64,000 nucleotides of DNA from Siniperca chuatsi (GCF_020085105.1 NC_058058.1:1692751-1756750), one strand, 5' to 3'; positions 1 to 10,383 are shown, numbered from the stretch's first letter. Notes: generated by a model not told the origin, from the letters alone. Translations and numbers: made by a program.

Positions 1-69
1 TGTCTTGTTTCCAATTTGGCACAGTGCAAAACAGGAGAGGAGGATGGAGAGAAAGATGGAGAAAGAGGA

Positions 70-90
70 AAGAGAGAGAGAGAGAGAGAG
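70..90. repeat. (GA)n microsatellite
   Basis: Uninterrupted AG dinucleotide run; the matching place in the V7 block (about 32850) holds a shorter, interrupted GA-rich tract. Confidence 0.85.
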
Positions 91-789
91 CAGGAAGAAT
101 CAGGTGAGAAAGTGGACAGATAGTGAAGTTAAGGTGGATCTGTCTAGTTGCCTCTGTTAGGAACTAATCTTCCGTACTAAACTTGATATCTTAGAATGCG
201 CCCCTTCTGGCCTTGAGCATGCCAGCAGTCGGCATGTCTTCTACAGGTTCAGTATCGTTGGACCCAGATCTGCGTTGATGTATGGTAAACCTACCTGAAT
301 CTGACATTCACCAATTACTTCTTTTTAAAAGAGATCTGATCTGGAAGGGGGCCTTAGCACAGCTGTGACCTGGACGCGAATAGACCAATAGAGGTGAGAT
401 AACACTCAGCACCCCGGCAGTGGCATGATGAGCTTACCACCAATAAGCAGCTGTGGTCAAAGAAGCAGCAATACTTTAGACTTGAATTATAAATGTCCTG
501 TGAGTCAGAGAAACTCATTTCTAAAAATATTATATTTTTATATGCTTCAAAGACTAATTTATATAAATAACAGTAATCTTGCTCTCACCTCCTGGACCAA
601 CAGATAGACAGAAGATACATTTCTGTACCAAACCAAATCAAAGTAATAGTGATTACATAAGTCAATTTTTAAATAAAGGTTACTGATTTCCTAGAATACT
701 TCACTCTTGCTGAGATTATGTTAGATGCAATTATACACAGCCAGTTTATCATCTACACATAACAAGTAATCTCCCATAATCCCCGGCCA

Positions 790-985
790 TTAACCAAAAT
801 TCACAGCATGGGAAAGTCTTAATAGCAGAGGACCCAGGATGGGAGCCTGGGGGACGCTTCTTTCATTATACCTGACCATGAGCTACAATTACTGCTGACC
901 AGAGTGAGATACACATCATGTCTGCTTTGACAGATAAGGACTGAACCAGTTTAACACTGTGATACAGAAGTCTGCCATGTCTCTG
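790..985 (-). mobile_element. Old LINE RT fragment (CR1/L2-like), copy 1
   Basis: Same fragment as 33480-33690 and 52920-53125, where the - strand reads a reverse-transcriptase piece with the motif GVPPGSILGPLL. Here the reading frame is destroyed by insertions. It is part of the duplicated VA 5' flank, so it predates the duplications. Confidence 0.55.
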
Positions 986-1700
986 CCGGTCAAGTAGATG
1001 TTTACTGTAACTTACTTCTACTAATGACAGTAATTAAATAAATATATATATAATTAATATTATAATCCCTTAATATTTAATCTAAGGTCATTAACTGGCG
1101 TTTGGTCCAGTGTTGTTGAGTAAATAATAAGGTAAAATTAACTTTCCTCTGTAAAATTCAGTAAGTTGCTCCAAAACTCACTTTGTAAAGGTTTCATATC
1201 ACCTGAATGTACCTTTACCGTAGATTCTGTATGATTTGTAAATGCAGCGTGTGACCGCTGTCTTAACAGCCTATTTATATTTGTCTGCATTGTGCTTCAT
1301 TGACTGACCGCACGTTGAGCCTATGTCATTCCTCTTGGCCAGATCTCTCTGGAAAACACGATTTACTGCAATAAGATACGCAAGGTCCACATGATTCTGT
1401 AAATGTTTGGCTGGAAAGATTTTTACTTAAAAAGCTGGAAGATGTAAATGCTACACAGCATCCTGAGTTTCTGTTAATCCAATATAGAGGATGATCTGTG
1501 CCAGCCACGGCCAGCTGTCCCAGCAGCACACGGAGGAGGAAACACCTATGATATGTTGAGGACAGCCGCAGTTCACTGACTCCTGTGTGTTTACATATCT
1601 GTCCTGCCGCCTCTGCTCCCAGCAGCCGTTAAGAGAGCCGAGTGTTGATCAGTGGCTGTCCAGGCCTTCAGAGAGCCACTGAGCAGCGCCAGCAACAGCA

Positions 1701-2328
1701 ATGACATGATGTCACTGAGTCTCCCACTGCCGGGCCACCCCTGGGGCTCTTTGCCCAGGGGTGAGACTCTCTTCTGAAAACTTTGCTTCAGGATGCACAA
1801 CCACAGGTTCACTCACAATGATATTCTGCTGTGATGGAGAAACACTGAAGCAGAGCAGTATTTACTCTTCTTCCATCTATTCTCCATCATAAGGAAATGA
1901 GACTCTTCTGTTTGGATGCTACAGTCATCTTTTCCCAAGCTCGGATTTGTCCTTGCCAGCAACCCTTTCCTCTCTTTTCATGTTTTCCAGGTTCATCTGT
2001 GACAAACCGTCCTGACTCCAGTCTCCACCTGGATCTTCTAGTCCGTTGTTCCAGTGGACAGACTGTCTCTCTCAGATGTAAAACCAGTACAAGTGTTTAA
2101 TAGCTAGCGTGGTTACAGCTACCCCCACTGGTACTCTTCAGAAGCCTGAGAGAAGCTCTAAACTCCTGATTTATCGAGCTACAGCCAGTCAAGCCTATGA
2201 GTTCCAGGTCGCTTTAGTGGGCGTGGAAATGACCGAGTGGGATTTACTCTGATGCATCAGTGGAGCTCCAGGCTGAAAGATCTGGTGAGGTTTGACTACT
2301 GGGTCCAGCAGGGTCGCCAGCCCGCCTA
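1701..2328 (+). pseudogene. V1psi: Ig light-chain V gene, family VA, degraded
   Basis: Relic of a kappa-like V gene. A leader exon (about 1701-1760) followed by GTGAGA is recognisable, and the V exon runs from the acceptor at 1989-1990 to 2328. Stretches matching [14 protein letters not shown], the CDR1/FR2 region and the FR3 region are visible. Both exons carry many single-base insertions, a stop directly after CDR1 begins, and the region around Cys104 is scrambled. It cannot encode a V domain. Its FR3 carries the same extra-codon variant as V7, and the 5' flanks also match V7, so V7 is its nearest relative here. The insertion-only character leaves open an unpolished assembly end rather than true decay. 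Confidence 0.8.
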
Positions 2329-2356
2329 CACAGTGATACAACGTCAGATAAAACAC
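2329..2356 (+). promoter_or_regulatory. V1psi 12-RSS (degenerate)
   Basis: Heptamer CACAGTG at 2329-2335 is perfect. The 12-bp spacer is followed by ATAAAACAC instead of ACAAAAACC, so the nonamer is weak. Confidence 0.65.
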
Positions 2357-3251
2357 TCCTCAGCTGGAGAGGAACTGATCTGACTCCAACAGCTGCACTT
2401 GACAGAACAAACATTACAAGCTTTTCTTGAGAAAATTCCTACAAGGATTATCTTAAAAGTTATATATTTATTGTGGGAAAGATTTGTTATACAATTCAGC
2501 AGAGTATTTTATTGCTGACTGGATTAACACAGTGTTTGAGAGACATTATCACACTATGCTACGGTTTACTTCAAACAAGGTTTTACAGCAAAGTTACAAT
2601 CAGGAAAAAAATGGGTTCAATAAGGAATTGTATGCTAAAACTCTGAATCATATTTGTTCTGGAGAAAATGTTTAACTCATTGACTGATTTGGTGAGGCGA
2701 CCTCTTTTTCAAAACCCACTGGGACACGCCTGAACTAATCTTGTGGTGAAACTGCAAGATTTGCAGAATACAAAGTGGCAAGAGGAATTCAAACTGAAGG
2801 ATAAATAGGTTAAATTGCTAGTTTAAATACATTCAAGAAAATACATACAAACAACTAAAATAACACTTTAAAACAGTAATGTTCTTTTTAGACCCAAAAA
2901 CATTTTATATACTATTACAGAAGCAGAGATATACACTCAATTATTCTACTATAATGAGGTACACCTGCCATAAAGCCTGGGTGCAAATCCATTAGCTTTC
3001 TGCCACAAGGTCTATCTGTTCCAGTTTCTCTGTCATTTATTGTCATGATACATGTCACCATGGTAATAGAAGCAGTCATTGGCAATTTATCTTGCTTTTA
3101 TATTGTTAGTTCTAAAATATAAATAAATAGTGCAGAAGTTAGTTAAATATAGGAATATAATATGATATATATAGTATTCTATATAATGTAATTCAATGAA
3201 ATAAAATATAATACTGTAGTGAGCAGGTGTAGAGATTAATGATGAAATAAA

Positions 3252-3255
<4 letters not shown>
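2357..3255. repeat. VA 3' flank block, copy 1
   Basis: No gene. The same roughly 0.8-0.9 kb block follows every VA gene except V3, V7 and V12 (see 23929, 38594, 46920, 58228) and is repeated again at 4063-4797. This copy has extra inserted bases like the rest of the first 3.2 kb. Confidence 0.7.

Positions 3256-3285
<30 letters not shown>
3256..3285. repeat. (TA)n microsatellite
   Basis: TA dinucleotide run directly abutting the 3' end of an inverted Rex6-like LINE copy. Confidence 0.9.
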
Positions 3286-3289
<4 letters not shown>

Positions 3290-4062
3290 CCTTTGTCCTT
3301 CACCTCCGCTGGTGGTCTCATCCTTTCGAGCTCGGGTCCTCTACCAGAGGCCTGGGAGCTTGAGGGTTCTGCGCAGTATTTTTGCTGTTCCCAGTACTGC
3401 ACTCTTCTGGACCGAGATGTCTGGTGTTCTTCCAGGATCTGCTGTAGCCACTCCTCCAGTTTGGGGGTCACTGCCCCGAGTGCTCCGATGACCACGGGCA
3501 CCACTGTCGCCTTCACCTTCCAGGCCTTCTCCAGCTCTTCTCTGAGCCCTTGGTACTTCTCTAGTTTCTCATGTTCCTTTTTCCTGATGTTGCCATCACT
3601 TGGTATCGCCACGCCAACCACAACGGCTTTCCTCTGCTGTTTGTCCACCACCACGATGTCAGGCTGGTTCGCCATTACCATTCTGTCAGTCTGGATCTGG
3701 AAGTCCCACAGGATCTTGGCTCGGTCGTTCTCTACCACCTTTGGAGGTGTTTCCACTTTGACCTCGGGGTTTCCAGTCCATACTCAGTGCAGATGTTCCT
3801 GTACACTATGCCAGCCACTTGGTTATGGCGCCCATGTATGCTTTTCCTGCCAGCATCTTACACCCTGCAGTTATGTGCTGGATTGTCTCAGGGGCCTCTT
3901 TGCACAGCCTACACCTCTGGTCTTGTCTGGTGTGGTAGATCTGGGCCTCTATTGCTCAGGGCCTGCTCCTGTGCAGCCATGATGAGTGCCTCTGTGCTGT
4001 CCTTCAGTCCGGCCCGTTTCTAGCCATTGGTAGGATTTCTTGATATCAGCCACTATAGTTAT
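3286..4062 (-). mobile_element. Rex6/Dong-like (R4 clade) LINE, 5'-truncated 3' end copy
   Basis: On the - strand this encodes the C-terminal restriction-like endonuclease region of an R4-clade LINE: residues METPPKVVENDRAKILWDFQ, then QPDIVVVDKQQRKAVVV, IPSDGNIRKKEHEKLEKYQG and KATVVPVVIGALGAVTPKLE. The acidic residue expected after KAVVV is Gly here (VVVGVAIP), where the 8784-9095 copy has Asp, so this copy is probably endonuclease-dead. It lacks the reverse transcriptase (5' truncation near 4062). Its 3' end lies in (TA)n. Family knowledge: R4/Rex6 elements carry such an endonuclease downstream of the RT. Confidence 0.8.
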
Positions 4063-4796
4063 GTTAAAAAATGGTTCAACAAGGAACTGTAACACAAAAC
4101 TCTAAATAATTTGTTCTGGAGAAAATGTTTAATCCTTGACCGATGTGTTAAGGCAACCTCTATCTTCAAACTCACTGAGAATACTGAATTAGTCAAGAAG
4201 AAACCAGAATGTAACAGAAAGTAAGCAGAGAAATCAAACTGATGGATAAATAGGTTAATTAGCTATTTAACACATTCAAGAAATGCATACAAACAACAAA
4301 ACAACACTTTAAAACAGTAATGTTCTCTTTAGACCCAAAACTTTTTACACTATTGATGAAGCAGAGATATACACTCAGTGTCCACTTTATTAGGTACACT
4401 TGTAAAGCCTAATCCAATCCAATAGAAGCTTTCTGCCATAAAGTCTACCTCAGTTTCAAGTTATTTATTGTCAAATACACACATACACAAATACAACAAT
4501 TACAGTGAAGCAATTAATATTACTAATATTTTTAGCTCTCAGACTCCCTCCATGAACGCTCAAACAATATGTATAAAAAGAAAATCATGCAAGTAAAAGA
4601 GAATCAAAGACATAAAATAGTGCATAAGTAAAAATATAGGAGTATAATATGATATATATAGTATATATTATATAATACAATAAAATATAATATTATACTG
4701 TGGTAGGCAGGTATACAGTAATGATAAAATGAATAAACTGTAATGTATTGGCAGATAAAAACAGGATTTTAGACAGATAGTGCACTTCATGTATTA

Positions 4797-4797
<1 letters not shown>
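4063..4797. repeat. VA 3' flank block, copy 2 (second copy after V1psi)
   Basis: Repeats the 2600-3250 segment with cleaner sequence. It is homologous to the segments after V5, V8, V10 and V13. No gene. Confidence 0.7.

Positions 4798-4832
<35 letters not shown>
4797..4832. repeat. (TA)n microsatellite inside an inverted repeat
   Basis: TA run of about 36 bases. The arms on either side (about 4755-4796 and 4833-4875) are reverse complements of each other, so the locus can fold into a hairpin with the TA run at its tip. Confidence 0.85.
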
Positions 4833-4834
<2 letters not shown>

Positions 4835-4875
4835 TACCTATACATGAGTGCACTGTCTGTCTAAAATCCTGTTCA
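4833..4875. repeat. Inverted duplicate of the LINE target flank
   Basis: The stretch with ACTACCTATACATGAGTGCA reads as the reverse complement of the flank TGCACTCATGTATAGGTAGT seen next to the (TA)n at 60000-60020 and 47840. It lies between the TA run and the Rex6-like 5' end, as expected of an aberrant 5' junction of a LINE insertion. Confidence 0.65.
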
Positions 4876-4899
4876 GTAGTAGTTGATAGTTTTGTTGTA

Positions 4900-6300
4900 T
4901 ATATAGTCACAGAACTTTCACACGGGGGACCGGGGTTCAAATCCCCTTCGGGACACATTGAGCAATGACCATCATCCAGTGTGGAACGGCTGGACAGCTC
5001 GATTTGGTAGGCCACGGGACATTCACGGGGGAACAAGGGTTCGAATCCCCCTCGGAGCGCAATGAGCAATGACCATCCAGATCATCCAGTGTGGGTCCTT
5101 AGGCAAGACCCTTCACGCTGCTGCCTACCTCATGATGATGATGAGTGACAATGAAATATATGACATGCCGGCTGCCTGGAACAAGACGGAAATGGGCGAG
5201 ATGCGATAATAAGGCTCTGTTGGAATGCTACTACTCCAGTAACCCTAGTCAGAGGGGTTACATGCACAGGATGTGGGATGAATGGTTACTTGAAACCCAC
5301 AATCAAGGCTTCACGGCGAAGCAACTAGTAGCTCAGTGTTCCAACATCCACAAGCGGCAACTGCTATCACAACTTGAGATTGACGAGGTACAACACAAAT
5401 GCTACGGCAAGGGGGAGCCAGGACTACAGGTCAGAGGGGAGCAACCAGCAGCTCCTCAACCAGAGATTGGGCACGAAGCCCCAAGAGAAATCACGCTGAA
5501 CGAGGCAGCGACTGACCTGAAAGATAAGATCAGGGCGAGGATGAATACAAGGCAACCCCCGACGCCAACTACAACGGCTAAGTGAAGTACCATCAGAAAG
5601 TCTCCTAGAAGATATGAATGCAGCATTGAGAGCGATCCCTACCACAACCATCACTGAAACCAATGAGCTGATCTACGCCTCAGCAGCAGTGATCCTAGAG
5701 ATGCTTGGCTACAAGAGCAACCATGGGAGCCATGAGAGACAATACCCACCATGGAAACGAAGGTTGGAGGAGAGAAGTGAGCCAACTGACAGAGGCTGAG
5801 AGAGGTGCAATGAGAAAGCAAGTACCCAAGAAGTACAACCAGATGCCCATACCTGAAGCACTCGAAACTGCCAAACAAAGGCTCCAAGCCTTGGCCAGCC
5901 GCCTAAAGAGATACACGAGAGATAATGAAGCCAGAAGAATAAACCGGTTGTTCGCAACTCAACCTGCGAAAGTGTACGCTCAATGGCAGGGTAATAACAG
6001 CAGAGCAGACCCACCAAGGCTGGAAACGGAGCAGTACTGGAAAAGTATATGGGAAAGGGAGGCATCACACAACAGCGATGCACAGTGGCTGGCGGCCCTG
6101 AGAAAGGACCGCCAGAAGGTGAAGGCAACAGTGGTGCCCGTGGTCATCGGAGCACTAGGGGCAGTGACCCCCAAACTGGAGGAGTGGCTACAGCAGATCC
6201 CTGGAAGAACACCAGACATCTCGGTCCAGAGAGGTCTCGTCCAGCTCGAAGGACGAGACCACCCGCGGAGGGTGAAGGACAAAGTTTTATATATATATAT
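4900..6300 (+). mobile_element. Rex6/Dong-like LINE, internally deleted copy without RT
   Basis: Begins with a 5' region containing GGTTCAAATCC-like boxes. It continues through the N-terminal coding region (5145-5585 and 5705-6110, residues such as NPSQRGYMHRMWDEW and LTEAERGAMRKQVPKKYNQM) and then jumps at about 6110 to the C-terminal KVKATVVPVVIGALGAVTPK segment. The whole RT is missing. It ends in (TA)n. The result is a short derivative of about 1.4 kb that keeps both ends; it is non-coding for function because the frame is also interrupted at 5582 and near 5700. Confidence 0.75.
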
Positions 6301-9145
6301 CCCCTTCGGGACGCATTGAGCAATGACCATCATCCAGTGTGGAATGGCCGGATAGCTCGATTTGGTAGGCCACGGGACATTAAGGGTTCGAATACCCCTC
6401 GGAGCGCAATGAGCAATGACCCATCATCCAGTGTGGGTCCTTAGGCAAGACCCTTCACGCTGCTGCCTACCTCATGATGATGATGAGTGACAATGGAATA
6501 TATGACATGCCGGCTCAGACGTCGCCCGGCCAAACAAGGTCTGCGTCAGGTGTTGGGGAACCAGGGCATCGAGATGGGCTACTGGAACAAGACGGAGATG
6601 GGCAAGATGCGATAATAAGGCTCTGTTGGAATGCTACTACTCCAGTAACCCTAGTCAGAGGGGTTACATGCACAGGATGTGGGATGAATGGTTACTTCGA
6701 AACCCACAATCAAGGCTTACAGCAAAGCAACTAGTAGCTCATTGTTCCAACATCCACAAGCGGCAACTGCTATCACAACTTGAGACAGGGTAATAACAGC
6801 AGAGCAGACCCACCAAGGCTGGAAACGGAGCAGTACTGGAAAAGTATATGGGAAAGGGAGGCATCACACAACAGCGATGCACAGTGGCTGGCGGCCCTGA
6901 GAAAGGACCACAGCAACCTCCTGAACAGAATCCAGTCACCATCACAGCGGCAGACATCCAAGAAAGAGTCTCAGGTATGAAGAACTGACAGCACCAGGCC
7001 CTGACAGGATCCACACCTACTGGCTAAAGAAGCTCACTGCACTCCATGAGCGCCTAGCAGCACAAATGAACCAGCTGCTAAGAGATGGGACGCACCCTGA
7101 ATGGCTTACCGAAGGGCGCACAATCCTGATCCTAAAGGATCCCGCAAAGGGTACAGTCCCATCCAACTATCGGCCAATAACCTGTCTCTCCACAACATGG
7201 AAGCTCATGTCAGGCATCATCGCGGCTAAGATAAGTGGACACATGGATCAATACATGAGCAAAGCAAAGAAGGGCATTGGCAGAGGAACCAGAGGAGCCA
7301 AACACCAACTCCTGGTTGACAGAACAGTCACCCAAGACTGCAGAGCCCGACACACCAACCTGTGCACTGCCTGGATTGATTACAAGAAAGCATATGACTC
7401 AGTGCCGCACACATGGATCACTGAATGCTTAGAGATGTACAACATCAACAGGACTCTAAGAGACTTCATTGCAAACTCGATGAGGCTGTGGAAAACCACC
7501 CTTGAGGCCAATGGCAAGCCACTTGCACAAGTATCCATCAAATGTGGCATATACCAAGGAGATGCTCTGTGCCCACTGCTGTTCTGCATAGGTCTGAACC
7601 CCCTCAGCCAAATAATCAACAAGACTGGCTATGGATACCGACTCAGGAACGGGGCCACCATCAGTCACCTCCTCTACATGGATGACATCAAGCTATACGC
7701 TAAGAGCGAGCGGGACATCGACTCACTGATCCACACCACCAGGATCTACAGCTCTGACATTGGGATGTCATTCGGGCTTGAGAAGTGCAGTCGAATGGTG
7801 ACAAAGAGAGGGAAGGTAGTCCACACAGAAGGGGTCTCACTCCCAGAAGGAACAATTGCAGACATTGAGGATGGTTACAAGTACCTTGGAATACCACAGG
7901 CAAATGGCAACCTCGAAGAGGCAACAAGGAAGACGGCAACGGCCAAATACCTCCAACGAGTAAGGCAAGTCCTAAGAAGTCAGCTCAATGGCAAGAACAA
8001 GGCCCAGGCAATAAACAGCTACGCCCTGCCAGTGATCAGATACCCTGCGGGAATAATAAAGTGGCCAAAGGAAGAGATACAGACCACAGACGTTAAGACG
8101 CGAAAAGCTCCTCACCATGCATGGAGGGTTCCATCCCAAATCCAGCACCCTGAGACTGTGTACGCTAGCTGTAAGGAAGGCGGCCGTGGACTAGTGAGTG
8201 TGAGAGCCACTATCCAGGATGAAACATCCAAGATCCACAAGTACATCCAAGATAAGGCCCCAACAGATGACGTGCTCAGGGAATGTCTCAGGCAATGGGG
8301 AACAGAGGAAGACGTGCTGGAGGAAGGACCATCATGGGAGGACAAACCCCTACACGGGATGTACCACCGGAACATAACTGAAGTGGCTGATATCAAGAAA
8401 TCCTACCAATGGCTAGAGCGGCTGGACTGAAGGACAGCACAGAGGCACTCATCATGGCTGCACAGGAGCAGGCCCTGAGCACCAGAGCAATAGAGGCCCA
8501 GATCTACCACACCAGACAAGACCCAAGGTGTAGGCTGCGCAAAGAGGCCCCTGAGACAATCCAGCACATAACGCAGGGTGTAAGATGCTGGCAGGAAAAG
8601 CATACATGGAGAGCCATAACCAAGTAGCTGGCATAGTGTACAGGAACATCTGCACTGAGTATGGACTGGAAACCCCAAGGTCAAAGTGGGAAACACCTCC
8701 AAAGGTGGTAGAGAATGACCGAGCCAAGATCCTGTGGGACTTCCAGATTCAGACTGACAGAATGGTAATGGCGAACCAGCCTGGTGGTGGACAAACAGCA
8801 GAGGAAAGCCGTTGTGGTTGACGTGGCAATACCAAGCGATGGCAACATCAGGAAAAAGGAACACGAGAAACTAGAGAAGTACCAAGGGCTCAGAGAAGAG
8901 CTGGAGAAGACCTGGAAGGTGAAGGCAACAGTGGTGCCCGTGGTCATCGGCGCACACGGGGCAGTGACCCCCAAACTGGAGGAGTGGCTACAGCAGATCC
9001 CTGGAAGAACACCAGACATCTCGGTCCAGAAGTGTGCAGTACTAGGAACAGCAAAGATACTGCGCAGAACCCTGAAGCTCCCAGGCCTCTGGTAGAGGAC
9101 ACGAGCTCGAAGGATGAGACCACCCGCGGAGGATGAAGGACAAAG

Positions 9146-9150
<5 letters not shown>
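6301..9150 (+). mobile_element. Rex6/Dong-like (R4 clade) LINE with reverse transcriptase, broken
   Basis: Second + strand copy directly behind the first, opening with the same 5' sequence (6301-6480). The N-terminal part is shortened: about 0.6 kb is missing at 6786. RT, zinc-knuckle and endonuclease regions follow, then a short 3' UTR ending in (TA)n at 9150. The TA run and the host flank that continue at 9188 match the empty site seen at 47870-47940 and 60020-60090. Confidence 0.85.
6985..9095 (+). pseudogene. Rex6-like reverse transcriptase plus endonuclease, frameshifted
   Basis: The long open part (about 6985-8430) carries RT motifs in order: NYRPITCLSTTWKL, AWIDYKKAYDSVPH, GIYQGDALCPLLF and the catalytic YMDD (LLYMDDIKLYAKS), then GYKYLGIPQANG. 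The frame shifts near 6982 (start of the RT) and at 8428 (TGA). The next piece (8409-8627) has the finger region with an expected Cys replaced (RCRLRKEAPETIQH). The endonuclease region (8784-9095) retains VVVDVAIPSDGNI but has lost the PDIVVVD half of the site. At least four breaks; not functional. Known role of the family: target-primed reverse transcription. Confidence 0.85.

Positions 9151-9187
<37 letters not shown>
9150..9187. repeat. (TA)n microsatellite
   Basis: TA run at the 3' end of the Rex6-like LINE; the same TA locus exists without the LINE at 47879 and 60021. Confidence 0.9.
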
Positions 9188-9189
<2 letters not shown>

Positions 9190-9289
9190 AGAAAAAGCTA
9201 AATGAAAGAGTGGAGAAACATCTCAAATCCAGATGTTTGGTGCACCAGGGCTCACTAAACGGTTTGGTGAGGATGAAAATGATGTGAAT
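9188..9289 (+). mobile_element. Truncated Tc1-like fossil fragment
   Basis: Same sequence as 26490-26592, 41187-41289, 47925-48027 and 60088-60190. It stops at GATGTGAAT and is joined directly to J1. Longer copies encode a Tc1 transposase C-terminus. Confidence 0.7.
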
Positions 9290-9319
9290 TCCAGTCTGGT
9301 TCCTCCACCGAAAGTCCAC
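9290..9319 (-). pseudogene. J1: Ig light-chain J segment, 3'-truncated
   Basis: Reads WTFGGGTRL on the - strand and has a perfect 23-RSS, but the sequence departs from the other J segments right after CTGGA. The codons for DVN and the GTAAGT donor are gone, replaced by the transposon fragment at 9289. It could recombine but could not splice to a C exon. No C exon lies in the 9 kb on its 3' side. Confidence 0.88.
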
Positions 9320-9358
9320 CACAGTGATACAAACTGATTGAGTCGCCGTACAAAAACC
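9320..9358 (-). promoter_or_regulatory. J1 23-RSS
   Basis: Heptamer CACTGTG (9320-9326), 23-bp spacer, nonamer GGTTTTTGT (9350-9358) on the - strand. Confidence 0.93.
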
Positions 9359-9876
9359 TCTCACTGCAGAGAGACACGGCTCTCTGACTGTGAACACAAC
9401 AAACTCAACATAAACACTTCCTGTTTTTAAAAGAATGAACTATTTCATATTATATTGATCAAACAAGGACATCATTTTCAGAATTAATCACATTTTAAGA
9501 TATGTTTTAACATTTCTGTAAATGTGAAATTTTAATTATTCTAACATTAAATTAAATGCTTCTTAGATTTAAGAAAAGACACTCTTAAAGAAAATGTATC
9601 TGTAGTCATCAAAATCAATCCACATGAAAATGATCACTGACACATTATTAATCAATACTCTGGTAAATGTATTGATCTATTGAGAAACAGCATCGTCAGA
9701 GTAATCCAAGTCCCTGCTGGAGTCAGTCAGAGCATTTCCATAGAGAGTCACTTTGCATCAGCAGCACCATGCTCCAGTGCTCTGGGAGAGTTTATAGTCC
9801 TGAGAGTTGAACACTGGATGACTGACAGCTGTCCTTCATGACAACAGAAGCCACAGAAATCCTCCTCATCAAAAAC

Positions 9877-10355
9877 ATGACTTTGCTCTCCGTCCTCATC
9901 TGGACTCTCCTCTGCTTCACTCAGGGTGAGGAAAATCATTTTTCTGTGATGTGAAAATCATTTGGAGTGTAGCTGAGTTTCACCTCACCGTCTCATGTCC
10001 CGTGTTTCTTCTCTCTCCTCAGGGTCTGTTGGACAAAATGTTGTCTTGACTCAGCCAGCAGCCAAAACAGTGCAGCTGGGTCAAAGTGTCTCTATTGACT
10101 GTAAGGCCAGTCCTAAAGTTGCTTACTCTGGTTCACAATACTACCTGGCCTGGTACCAACAGAAAACTGGAGAAGCTCCTAAACTTCTGATCTACCTAAC
10201 ATCGGACAGATTTTCTGGAATCTCCTCCAGATTCAGTGGAAGTGGAGCAGGGAATGGAGTTGACTTCACTCTGACCATCAGTGGAGTCCAGGCTGAAGAT
10301 GCAGCAGTTTACTACTGTCAGAGTTATCATGAAATCAACAATCAAGCTGTGTTCA
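9877..10355 (+). CDS. V2: Ig light-chain V gene, family VC
   Basis: Kappa-like variable gene in germline form. Leader exon 9877-9925 ([16 protein letters not shown], hydrophobic signal peptide), donor GTGAGG, 97-bp intron, V exon 10023-10355 after CTCAG. The joined frame is open: [15 protein letters not shown], first Cys in VSIDCKAS, long CDR1, Trp in [19 protein letters not shown]3 [20 protein letters not shown], second Cys in [17 protein letters not shown]. One-mismatch octamers ATTTCCAT (9734-9741) and CTTTGCAT (9751-9758) and a TTTATAG box (9791) precede the start. It lies head-on against J1, which is defective, so it would need a J from another cluster. Looks functional. Confidence 0.93.
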
Positions 10356-10383
10356 CACAGTGAAAAAGCATCGTACAAAAACC
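10356..10383 (+). promoter_or_regulatory. V2 12-RSS
   Basis: CACAGTG, 12-bp spacer, ACAAAAACC. The heptamer plus next base makes an in-frame TGA after ...FTQ. Confidence 0.95.

Larger units (their letters stand above)
1..1700. other. 5' flanking block of V1psi (duplicated unit, noisy copy)
   Basis: No gene. The stretch aligns by eye with 32820-34370 and 52440-53800, the 5' flanks of V7 and V12. It differs from them by many one- and two-base insertions. It holds a (GA)n run near 70-90 and a decayed LINE reverse-transcriptase fragment near 790-985. Confidence 0.7.

Noticed and set aside
3293-4023. + strand frames of 150-229 residues
   Set aside because: Antisense to the inverted Rex6-like endonuclease region.
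4925-5060. tRNA-like T-arms (GGTTCAAATCC, GGTTCGAATCC)
   Set aside because: No acceptor or anticodon stem can be drawn; they belong to the 5' region of the Rex6-like LINE and recur at 6380.
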